DNA from: Haematobacter genomosp. 1
GTDB lineage: Bacteria > Pseudomonadota > Alphaproteobacteria > Rhodobacterales > Rhodobacteraceae
Length of the DNA stretch: 64,000 nt
Direction: 5' to 3'
Assembly: GCF_002196855.1 (NCBI RefSeq)
Contig: NZ_NIPW01000010.1
Span: 248,001-312,000 of the forward strand
The notes beneath the pieces are model-generated. The model was not told the origin of the DNA. It saw only the letters and a list, made by a program, of their open reading frames with translations, and did not search any database. Below are positions 56,832 through 64,000 of this stretch, in pieces (within the stretch, counting starts at the first letter, position 1; each line of letters begins with the position of its first letter). A program made the translations under genes and the position numbers.

Positions 56832-57005
56832 ATGCTCTACGTTCTGCTCGGGACGGTGGTTGGCGCCGTCGTCGGCGGTTTCCGCGCACGGGCGCGGGGA
56901 GGCAACGGCTTCGACATCGCGCAATATGCCGCAGTTCACGCGCTGATCGGCGGGGTGCTGATGGTGTTCGTCACCATCTGGCTGCTGCGGCAGGGGGCGG
57001 GCTGA
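56832..57005 (+). CDS. Small two-span membrane protein
   Basis: A 57-residue ORF starting MLYVLLGTVVGAVVGGFRAR, with a second hydrophobic segment LIGGVLMVFVTIWLL near the end. It follows the DUF2927 stop by 2 bp (GTGAGG upstream), and its TGA shares a base with the VWA start. Coupling on both sides makes it a likely genuine component of the operon. No family recognised. Confidence 0.8.
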   Translation: MLYVLLGTVVGAVVGGFRARARGGNGFDIAQYAAVHALIGGVLMVFVTIWLLRQGAG

Positions 57006-58189
57006 TGTTCCTGCCCTTCTTCGAGAAGCTGCGCGGCGCGGGCATTCCGGTAAGTCTCCGGGAATATCTGGCTTTTCTGGAAGGGCTTCACGCCGATCTG
57101 GTGATCTATGACGTGGAGGGGTTCTATTACCTCGCCCGCACGGTGATGGTGAAGGACGAGCGGCATCTGGACCGTTTTGACCGTGCCTTTGCCCAGACCT
57201 TCGCCGGGCTGGAGCAGATTTCCGTGGGTCAGGTGCTGGAGGCGCTATCGCTGCCGCCCGACTGGCTGGAGAAACGCGCGGAGAAGCTGCTGACCCCCGA
57301 GGAACGGGCCCAGATCGAGGCGATGGGCGGGTTCGAGAAACTGATGGAGACGCTCCGCCAGCGGTTGAAGGAGCAGGAGGGCCGCCATCAGGGGGGCTCC
57401 AAATGGGTGGGAACGGCGGGCACCTCGCCCTTCGGCGCCTATGGCTACAACCCCGAGGGCGTCCGCATCGGGCAGGAGGAGAGCCGCCATCAACGCGCCG
57501 TGAAGGTCTGGGACAAGCGGGAATTCCGCAATCTCGACGACACGGTGGAGATCGGCACCCGCAACATCAAGGTCGCGTTGAAGCGGCTCCGCCGCTGGGC
57601 GCGGGACGGGGCGGAGGAGGAACTGGACCTCGACGGGACCATCAGGGCCACGGCGGAGCACGGCTATCTCGATGTGCAGACCCGGCCGGAGCGCCGCAAT
57701 GCCGTGAAGCTTTTGCTGTTCTTCGACGTTGGCGGCTCCATGGATCCGCATGTGAAGCTGGTGGAGGAGCTGTTCTCCGCCGCGCGGGCGGAATTCAAGC
57801 ATCTCGAATATTATTATTTCCACAACTGCCTTTACGAAGGCGTCTGGCGGGAAAACCGCCGCCGGTGGGACGAGCAGCTTCCGACCGAGGAGGTCCTGCG
57901 GACCTACGGGGCCGACTACAAGTGCATCTTCGTAGGCGACGCCGCGATGTCGCCCTATGAGGTCACCCATCCGGGCGGCGCCAATGAGCACTGGAACCCG
58001 GAGCCGGGAGAGGTCTGGCTGCATCGTGCGCGCCTGCAATGGCCGTCCAACATCTGGCTGAACCCGGTGCCGGAAGCGCACTGGCGGCACGCGCATTCGA
58101 CCACCCTGATCCGTAAAATTTTCGATGATCAGATGTTCCCGCTGACCCTTGAAGGATTGTCGCGTGGAATCAAGGAATTGGCACGGTGA
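57005..58189 (+). CDS. VWA-domain protein (CoxE-like)
   Basis: A 394-residue cytoplasmic protein with a C-terminal von Willebrand A domain; the MIDAS motif is LLLFFDVGGSMDPHVK (DxGxS). The N-terminal half begins FLPFFEKLRGAGIPVSLREYLAFLEG, the CoxE-type signature of partners of MoxR ATPases. Together with the upstream MoxR gene it forms a MoxR/VWA module, which in other systems inserts metals or matures complexes. Confidence 0.93.
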   Translation: MFLPFFEKLRGAGIPVSLREYLAFLEGLHADLVIYDVEGFYYLARTVMVKDERHLDRFDRAFAQTFAGLEQISVGQVLEALSLPPDWLEKRAEKLLTPEERAQIEAMGGFEKLMETLRQRLKEQEGRHQGGSKWVGTAGTSPFGAYGYNPEGVRIGQEESRHQRAVKVWDKREFRNLDDTVEIGTRNIKVALKRLRRWARDGAEEELDLDGTIRATAEHGYLDVQTRPERRNAVKLLLFFDVGGSMDPHVKLVEELFSAARAEFKHLEYYYFHNCLYEGVWRENRRRWDEQLPTEEVLRTYGADYKCIFVGDAAMSPYEVTHPGGANEHWNPEPGEVWLHRARLQWPSNIWLNPVPEAHWRHAHSTTLIRKIFDDQMFPLTLEGLSRGIKELAR

Positions 58190-58342
58190 CGGCGGCAGCC
58201 TGAACAAAACGTGTAAATTTCTCCGCTTTAGGTTGATTGAGCGGACGCCCCTCGTACATTAAATAGAATTAGGCAGAATATCGCCGATGCGGGTAAAGGC
58301 CCGTGACTTCTTGATGGGGATGTCGAAGCAAGGAATAGGCCA

Positions 58343-58522
58343 ATGCCGATCTTCGTGATTCTGGGCTGTTCGATGGGTGTTCTCTCTGCGGGAGCTTCGC
58401 TTGTCGGAGGATATGGATTGCTGGTTGCGGCACTGTCCTATTTTGGTTTCGGCTTTCTCGGAATGCTCGCGGGCATGGTGTTCGGCGCGCTCCGCACGCG
58501 GACCGGCACGCGGACCGGCTGA
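58343..58522 (+). CDS. Small hydrophobic membrane protein
   Basis: A 59-residue ORF (MPIFVILGCSMGVLSAGASL...) with two hydrophobic segments and a basic tail RTRTGTRTG, whose DNA is a short repeat. An AAGGAA site precedes the ATG. The upstream 150 bp are AT-rich and may contain its promoter. No family recognised. Confidence 0.68.
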   Translation: MPIFVILGCSMGVLSAGASLVGGYGLLVAALSYFGFGFLGMLAGMVFGALRTRTGTRTG

Positions 58523-58629
58523 CATGGGGAAGTGATATCAGGGGCTGACTGTGCCGCATTCACTCCACCTAGGGTGAAGAGCCGCGTTACGCCATTGAAA
58601 GACGGCGCACTCCGCTACATGCTCGCCGC

Positions 58630-59262
58630 ATGACCTCCGCCCCGCTGACCCCGGCTTCCAGTCTCATCGTTTGCCCCTATTGCGACGCGCTGCATGAGCT
58701 GGCGCCCGTTGCGCCGGGCGCGCGTGCGCTGTGCCGGCGTTGCGGTTCCACGCTGATCCGCAACCGGCCGGGCGCGCCGCTTCTGGTTTCCGTGCTGTCC
58801 ATCACGTCGCTCATTCTCATGAGCGGCGGCGTGTTCTTTCCGTTTCTGGGCGTATCCAGCTACGGGATGAGCAATGAAAGCTCGGTCTTCGGGGCGGCGC
58901 TGGCCTTTCACGGAGATCTTCGGCCGCTGTCCTTTGCCGTGCTTCTGATGATCGTCCTGCTGCCTGTCACCCGCTGCATCGCGCTTGTCTATACGCTGCT
59001 TCCGCTCGCGCTCGGTCGCGCGCCGCTCCGCCACGCCGTTCGGGTGTTCCGAGTGGCGGAGCGGCTGCGCCCCTGGTCCATGGTGGAGGTTTTCGTGATC
59101 GGCACCGCCGTGGCGCTGGTCAAGGTCGCGGGGCTGGCCAATATCACACTGGGGCCGGCTTTCTGGGCCTTTGCCGCGATGATCTTCACCGTGGCCATCG
59201 CCGATGGCTATATCAACAGATGGTCCATATGGTCGGCGCTGGAAACACGGAACGGATCCTGA
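58630..59262 (+). CDS. pqiA: Paraquat-inducible protein A homologue 1
   Basis: A 210-residue inner-membrane protein with one zinc-ribbon pair (Cys15-Pro-Tyr-Cys18 and Cys35-Arg-Arg-Cys38) and four membrane segments, corresponding to one half of E. coli PqiA. PqiA anchors the PqiB MCE tunnel that moves lipids across the periplasm. Here the two halves are encoded by separate, overlapping genes. Confidence 0.9.
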   Translation: MTSAPLTPASSLIVCPYCDALHELAPVAPGARALCRRCGSTLIRNRPGAPLLVSVLSITSLILMSGGVFFPFLGVSSYGMSNESSVFGAALAFHGDLRPLSFAVLLMIVLLPVTRCIALVYTLLPLALGRAPLRHAVRVFRVAERLRPWSMVEVFVIGTAVALVKVAGLANITLGPAFWAFAAMIFTVAIADGYINRWSIWSALETRNGS

Positions 59263-59924
59263 CTGCCGATGAGGCAGGGCTGGTCGGCTGCAGGATGTGC
59301 TGCCGCGCCTGGCCCAAGGGACAGGAGCGCTGCGGCCTGTGCGGCAGCCGTCTGCACAGCCCCGATACGGCGAGCCTGCAATGGGTCTGGGCCTGGTTGA
59401 TTGCCGGGCTGGTCTTCTACATCCCCGCAAACCTGTTTCCGATGCTTTACACGGACACGCTGATCTACAGTTCCGGCGCGACGATCCTGGGCGGTGTGAT
59501 AGAATTTTTCCAGTATGGCGATTATTTCGTCGCCTCGGTGATCTTCATCGCAAGCATCCTTATCCCGATCTGCAAATTCGCGGTCATCGCCTTTCTTGCC
59601 GTCAGCGTGCAACGCGGGCAGGCGGGGGGCGTGCGATACCAGCATGTCTATGAGGTGGTGGATTTCATCGGGCGCTGGTCTATGATCGATGTCTTCGTGG
59701 TGGCGATCCTGTCGGCGCTGGTGCAACTGGGTTTCGTCGCCTCCATCCATCCGGGAACGGCAGCGGCGGCCTTTGCCTTGAGCGTCGCCTTTACCATGGT
59801 GTCCGCGCATAGTTTTGACAGCCGGCTTGTCTGGCGCAAGGCGCGGAAATCTGGCAGGAATTCCATGACCGGCCCCAAGGGCCAGCCCCCCGGAACGACC
59901 GAACAGGTGTTTCTCCATGACTGA
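59220..59924 (+). CDS. pqiA: Paraquat-inducible protein A homologue 2
   Basis: A 234-residue second PqiA half: zinc-ribbon cysteines Cys24, Cys27, Cys38 and Cys41, then four membrane helices including IPANLFPMLYTDTLIYSSGATI and VVDFIGRWSMIDVFVVAILSALVQLG, a family signature. It overlaps the first pqiA by 43 bp (a second ATG at 59229 is possible) and pqiB by 8 bp. Confidence 0.92.
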   Translation: MVHMVGAGNTERILTADEAGLVGCRMCCRAWPKGQERCGLCGSRLHSPDTASLQWVWAWLIAGLVFYIPANLFPMLYTDTLIYSSGATILGGVIEFFQYGDYFVASVIFIASILIPICKFAVIAFLAVSVQRGQAGGVRYQHVYEVVDFIGRWSMIDVFVVAILSALVQLGFVASIHPGTAAAAFALSVAFTMVSAHSFDSRLVWRKARKSGRNSMTGPKGQPPGTTEQVFLHD

Positions 59925-62034
59925 TCAAGGCACCGGCCGGGGCGAGGGCTCCGACGGCCCCGCGTCTCTTGACCAACGCCCCACGCGGGAGCCGTTCTGG
60001 CGGCGCATCGCCTGGATCTGGATCGTGCCGCTCGTGGCGCTGCTGGTGACGCTGGGGATCGCATGGCGCGCCTACAGCGAGCGGGGCGTGCTGATCGAGG
60101 TGTCCTTTGCCAATGCCACCGGGGTGATACCGGGGCAGACGGCGCTCCGCTTCCGCGACGTGGATGTGGGGGTGGTGGAATCCACCGGCTTCAGCGACGA
60201 TCTTTCGCATGTCGTGCTCCGTATCCGGGTGCATCGCGACATCGCGCCCTTCGTTGACAAGGATGCGCGGTTCTGGATCGTGCGGCCCGAGGTTTCGGCT
60301 CAGGGCATTTCGCGGCTGGATACGGTGATTTCCGGGGTATTCGTCGAAGGATTCTGGGACTCGCATGCCGATGGGCCACCCATCTATGAATTCACCGGGC
60401 TGGAGCAGATGCCGCCCGGCATCCTCAACGGGCCGGGGACGACCGTCACCCTCCGCGTCGCGGACCCGCGCGGACTGGCCGAAGGGGCTCCGGTGCTCTA
60501 CCGCGGCATCACGGTCGGCCATCTGCAGAACATCCGCCTCGCGCCGACGGGGGATACGGTGCTGGTGGATGCCTTCGTTTCCGAGCCGCATGACAGGCTC
60601 CTTACGACGGCGAGCGTCTTCTGGGACACCTCCGGCTTTTCCGTCTCCGTCGGGCCGAGCGGGGTGAACCTGAATGTCTCCAGCCTTGCCGCACTGGTGC
60701 AGGGAGGCGTGGAGTTCACCACACCGATCTCCGGCGGGGGGGTAAGCCGTTCGGGGCAGGAATACCGGCTGTTCCCCAGCGAAAGCACGGCGCGCGACAG
60801 CCTGTTCACCAAATCCGAAGGGACGCGGATCGAGGTCTCCGTCCTGCTCGACAGTTCCGTCCGGGGGCTGACGCAGGGGGCGGCGGTGCATTACGAGGCG
60901 CTTCCCGTCGGCGAAGTCACCAACCTTGCCGTGCAGATCGACCGCGCGCCGGACGGGTCGGAGGAGGTGCGCCAGCGCGTCATCCTCTCCCTGGTGCCGG
61001 AGCGCATGGGCCTGCCGCCCGATACCACGCCGGAGGGAATGTACGAGTTTCTGGATGAGCAGATCGCGCAGGGACTGCGCGCGCGGGCCGTCGGCACGGG
61101 TTTCCTCGGCAACACGATGATCATGGAACTGGCGCGGGTTGAGGGTGCGGAGGGCGGCGCGCTGGACCGTGCCGCGCAGCCGTTCCCGGCGATCCCCAGC
61201 GCGCCCGCCGATCTGAGCGACGTGACCACCACTGCGGAGGGGCTGCTGACCCGGCTCGGCAACCTGCCGATCGAGCAGCTGATCGAGGCCGCCACCGGCC
61301 TGATGAACTCCGCCACCGCCTTCATGATGAGCGACGATCTCCGCCAGACGCCGGCCGCTGCGCGCGACCTGCTGGATCAGGCGCGGGCGCTGCTCGGCTC
61401 GGAGGAAATGCGCAGCGCCCCCGCCGCGGTGCGGGAGCTGGTCGGCGAAGTGCAGGGGCTGGTGGCCGACCTGCGCACCCAGGGGATTGGCGACAAGGTG
61501 GGCATCGCGCTCGACGAAACCGCGCGCGCCGCCGCCATGGTGACGGAGGTGGGAGAGGGGGTGCCGGACCTGGTGAACCGGCTCCAGACGCTGACCGATC
61601 AGGTGGCCGCGCTCAACTATCAGGAACTGGGTGACCGTATGAGCGGCTTGCTCGCCCGGTTGGAGGAGGTCGCGGGGCAGGAGGGCACGCAGGCGTTGCC
61701 CGCGCAGCTTGGCGCGACGCTGAATGAGCTTGCCGGACTTCTGCAGACGCTGCGGGACGGCGGCGCTGTGGAGACGCTGAACCGCACGCTGCAAAGCGCG
61801 CAGGCCGCCGCCGACGGTGTGGCGCGCGCCTCCGATCAGCTGCCCGCGATCAGCCAGCGGCTCGACGCGGTGGTGCGAAATCTCGACGGGCTGATCCAGA
61901 CGTATGGCGCCCGCTCCAGCTTCAGCACCGAGACGCTGAGCGCGCTGCGCGAACTTCGCCGCGCGGCCTCCGCCATAGGCTCGCTGGCGCAGACCATCGA
62001 ACGCAATCCCAGCTCCATCCTCACCGGCCGCTAA
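59917..62034 (+). CDS. pqiB: MCE-family lipid transport protein PqiB
   Basis: A 705-residue periplasmic tunnel protein: an N-terminal membrane anchor (RIAWIWIVPLVALLVTLGIAW) and MCE/MlaD domains (GVLIEVSFANATGVIPGQTALRFRD; a second at GLAEGAPVLYRGITVGHLQNI; a third at GLTQGAAVHYEALPVGEVTNL), then a long coiled-coil C-terminus. It is longer than E. coli PqiB (546 residues) because of the C-terminal helices. It works with PqiA and PqiC. Confidence 0.93.
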   Translation: MTDQGTGRGEGSDGPASLDQRPTREPFWRRIAWIWIVPLVALLVTLGIAWRAYSERGVLIEVSFANATGVIPGQTALRFRDVDVGVVESTGFSDDLSHVVLRIRVHRDIAPFVDKDARFWIVRPEVSAQGISRLDTVISGVFVEGFWDSHADGPPIYEFTGLEQMPPGILNGPGTTVTLRVADPRGLAEGAPVLYRGITVGHLQNIRLAPTGDTVLVDAFVSEPHDRLLTTASVFWDTSGFSVSVGPSGVNLNVSSLAALVQGGVEFTTPISGGGVSRSGQEYRLFPSESTARDSLFTKSEGTRIEVSVLLDSSVRGLTQGAAVHYEALPVGEVTNLAVQIDRAPDGSEEVRQRVILSLVPERMGLPPDTTPEGMYEFLDEQIAQGLRARAVGTGFLGNTMIMELARVEGAEGGALDRAAQPFPAIPSAPADLSDVTTTAEGLLTRLGNLPIEQLIEAATGLMNSATAFMMSDDLRQTPAAARDLLDQARALLGSEEMRSAPAAVRELVGEVQGLVADLRTQGIGDKVGIALDETARAAAMVTEVGEGVPDLVNRLQTLTDQVAALNYQELGDRMSGLLARLEEVAGQEGTQALPAQLGATLNELAGLLQTLRDGGAVETLNRTLQSAQAAADGVARASDQLPAISQRLDAVVRNLDGLIQTYGARSSFSTETLSALRELRRAASAIGSLAQTIERNPSSILTGR

Positions 62035-62043
62035 GGAGGTATC

Positions 62044-62604
62044 ATGCGCCTGAAACCCGTTCTGCTGGTGGGGCTTGCTGCGCTCGCCGCCTGTTCCAAA
62101 CCCGAGGATACGGCGCGATTCACGCTGGAGCCGCCACCGATGACGGCCACGGTTCCGAACCGCATCGGACGGGTGGAGGTGCGGGACGTGCAGCTTCCCG
62201 ACTATGCCTCCGGGCAGGAGATCGGCTGGCAGACGGCGGATGGCGCGGTGCGCAGCAATCCGCAGAACATCTGGGCCGATACGCCGCAACGCGCCGTGAC
62301 GCGGACGCTCGCCCGGCAGATAGAGGCTGCCAGCGGCGCCACCGCCATCGCCGAGCCGTGGCCCTTCGCCGAACCGCCCGCCCGGCGGCTGGAGGTCCGG
62401 GTGTCGCGGATGCTGGCGGGGGCGGACGGGCTGTTCCGCCTGTCGGGGCAGTATTTCGTCTCGCCCGCCGGGTTCTCCGGCAGCGATCAGCAGCGCAGTT
62501 TCGACATCACCGTTCCGCTCGCCGGTGAGGGGCCGGCCGCGATTGCCGCGGCGCAGGCGCGCGCCATCCAGATCCTCGCGACCCGGATCGCGCAGCTTTC
62601 CTGA
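62044..62604 (+). CDS. pqiC: PqiC-like outer-membrane lipoprotein
   Basis: A 186-residue lipoprotein with an LAAC lipobox (Cys17). The ABC-type transport auxiliary (DUF330) fold is seen as RFTLEPPP, IGRVEVRDVQLPDYASGQEIGWQTADG and QNIWADTPQRAVTRTLARQIE. It docks the end of PqiB at the outer membrane. An AAGGAGGTATC site precedes the ATG. Confidence 0.92.
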   Translation: MRLKPVLLVGLAALAACSKPEDTARFTLEPPPMTATVPNRIGRVEVRDVQLPDYASGQEIGWQTADGAVRSNPQNIWADTPQRAVTRTLARQIEAASGATAIAEPWPFAEPPARRLEVRVSRMLAGADGLFRLSGQYFVSPAGFSGSDQQRSFDITVPLAGEGPAAIAAAQARAIQILATRIAQLS

Positions 62605-62737
62605 GGCCGGGTGCCTCATCCTGAGGCAAATGTCCCGGCACACCATTAGTTTATGTCGCACGAGATTGCACTCTGTGCGAAGAATCGGGGAGACAGGGAA
62701 GGGTCAGACCCTTCTTCCCGCCAGCAGGAAAGCGCGC

Positions 62738-63928
62738 ATGAAACCGAGCCGTCAGATCGCCACCGCGCTTGTGCTTGCCATTGCGGGCGCCGCGGCCTGG
62801 GCGCGGCTGGATCCGGGGGCGCAGGCGCGGCTGGAGCCGCTGGGGCTGGGGTGGCTTGCGGGCGCGCCCGCCGCGGAACATCAGGCCGACCTGCCCATGG
62901 GCATCCCGTCGGTCGTGGCGGAGCCGGTGCGGCTGGCCGCCGTCGCCGACCAGATGACCGCCATCGGCGATGGTCGCGCCTTCCGCTCCGTCACGCTCCG
63001 CCCGGAAGTGTCGGGCCGTGTGGTCGCGGTGCCCGTCGCCTCCGGCGTGCGCGTCGCGGCGGGAGAGGTCATCCTGTCGCTGGATGATGAGGTGCAGCGC
63101 ATCGCGCTGGAACGGGCGCGGCTGGTGCGGGAGGATGCGCAGACCGCGCTGGAACGGATCGAGCGGCTGCATGCCAGCGGCACGACCAATGAAATACAGC
63201 TCATCGCCGCCCGGCTGACGGTGGAGACGGCGGAACTCGAACTGCGGGACGCGGCACATGCGCTGGAGCAGCGCACGATCCGCGCGCCGATCGCCGGTCA
63301 TGTGGGGCTGCTGGATCTCGACATCGGCGATCAGGTCAGCTCTGCGACGGACATCACGGTGATCGACGACCGGAGCCGGATTCTGGTGGAATTCCGCATG
63401 CCCGAGCGGTTTGCGGGCCGTGTGCGGGCGGGCGATGTGCTGACCGCGACCACGCTCTCCGTCATGGGGGCGGAGGCGGCGGAGGGCACGGTTCATGCCA
63501 TCGACAACCGGGTTGATCCCGCCTCCCGCAGCTTCCGCGTGCAGGGAGAGATCGGCAATGAGGACGACCGTTTCCGCTCCGGCATGGCCTTCCGCATAGA
63601 CATGCGGTTTCCGGGAGAGGACCTGCCTGCGGTGCCGCCGCTCGCGGTGCAATGGAACGCGGCGGGCTCCTATGTCTGGGTGGTGCGCGGCAACGTGGTG
63701 GAGCGCGTGGCCATCCGCATCCTGCAGCGCGATGCGGACAGGGTGCTGGTGCAGGCCGCGCTCGTCCCCGGCGATCTGGTGGTGAGCGAGGGCTCGCAGA
63801 CGCTGCGCCCCGGGCAGCAGGTGCATATTGCGCCGCCCGATGCGCCGACCACGGCGGCCTCCCGCGTTCCGGCGGGCACGGCGCCCGCAACCGAGACGAG
63901 GAGGGCCGATGGCGGACGCGACATCTGA
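62738..63928 (+). CDS. RND efflux membrane fusion protein
   Basis: A 396-residue periplasmic adaptor of a tripartite RND pump. N-terminal signal or anchor, then VTLRPEVSGRVVAVPVASGVRVAAGEVILSLDD (barrel-sandwich lipoyl half), a helical hairpin, and RTIRAPIAGHVGLLDLDIGDQVSSATDITVIDD (second half). The ATG at 62738 follows AGGAAAG. Its end overlaps the RND permease start by 20 bp. Confidence 0.92.
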   Translation: MKPSRQIATALVLAIAGAAAWARLDPGAQARLEPLGLGWLAGAPAAEHQADLPMGIPSVVAEPVRLAAVADQMTAIGDGRAFRSVTLRPEVSGRVVAVPVASGVRVAAGEVILSLDDEVQRIALERARLVREDAQTALERIERLHASGTTNEIQLIAARLTVETAELELRDAAHALEQRTIRAPIAGHVGLLDLDIGDQVSSATDITVIDDRSRILVEFRMPERFAGRVRAGDVLTATTLSVMGAEAAEGTVHAIDNRVDPASRSFRVQGEIGNEDDRFRSGMAFRIDMRFPGEDLPAVPPLAVQWNAAGSYVWVVRGNVVERVAIRILQRDADRVLVQAALVPGDLVVSEGSQTLRPGQQVHIAPPDAPTTAASRVPAGTAPATETRRADGGRDI

Positions 63929-64000
63929 GGCCCATTCCGGCGTCGCACTGTTCATCCGGCGCCCGGTTCTTGCCTTCGTCCTGAATGCGCTGATCGTGCT
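63909..64000 (+). CDS. RND efflux permease, N-terminal fragment
   Basis: Only the first 30 codons are in the window. The ATG at 63909 lies inside the end of the fusion-protein gene. The sequence FIRRPVLAFVLNALIV matches the first cytoplasmic and transmembrane segment of AcrB-type RND pumps. Confidence 0.75.
   Translation, partial: MADATSEAHSGVALFIRRPVLAFVLNALIV

Overview
The window looks like chromosomal DNA from a high-GC alphaproteobacterium of the order Rhodobacterales. Indications are a gene transfer agent (GTA) structural cluster in Rhodobacter capsulatus-type order, a TakP-like TRAP 2-oxoacid transporter, clpP-clpX, a one-cysteine DksA, zapA, and a hemin-uptake locus of the hmuR/hmuSTUV type. 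Species assignment is inference.

Layout. 1-5.6 kb: start of a formate dehydrogenase alpha subunit, an aldo/keto reductase overlapping deoD, cbiZ and an amidase. 5.7-7.4 kb: an intergenic array of about 27 imperfect CRISPR-like repeats, usually near 61 bp apart, without cas genes. 7.6-14.4 kb: hmuVUTS (minus) divergent from hmuR (plus); hmuV carries an in-frame amber codon. 14.5-16.6 kb: clpP, clpX. 17.4-21.6 kb: ArsR-type regulator, glycerate kinase, flavin reductase, DUF1045 protein, zinc metallopeptidase-like protein. 21.9-41.7 kb: GTA genes g1-g15 and a DUF2793 gene, but g1-g2 (terminase) lie on the minus strand and are separated from g3-g15 (plus) by a TRAP transporter and a DUF486 gene. 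41.8-51 kb: cysE, an operon of small membrane peptide/XpaC/TelA/DUF2927 lipoprotein, gap, a DUF808 gene and tkt. 51-58.5 kb: zapA, a FAD monooxygenase, dksA and an operon MoxR/GNAT/DUF2927/small membrane protein/VWA. 58.6-64 kb: two pqiA, pqiB, pqiC, then the start of an RND efflux operon.

Most notable. (1) The terminase-TRAP-DUF486 block is flanked by two inverted copies of a 28-bp palindromic repeat (21.8 and 27.65 kb). Inverting the block on paper restores the canonical order g1-g2-g3...g15 on one strand, so the GTA operon appears to have been split by, or may switch by, inversion. A CtrA-type TTAA-N7-TTAA site lies upstream of g1. (2) Short tandem repeats with 9-, 12- or 15-bp periods recur throughout, inside genes (cbiZ, GTA g14 and g10.1) and between them; the 15-bp tracts encode pentapeptide-like repeats. 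(3) The CRISPR-like array is unusual because nearly every repeat differs. (4) Two operons pair a DUF2927 lipoprotein with stress or chaperone-type modules and a tiny membrane protein.
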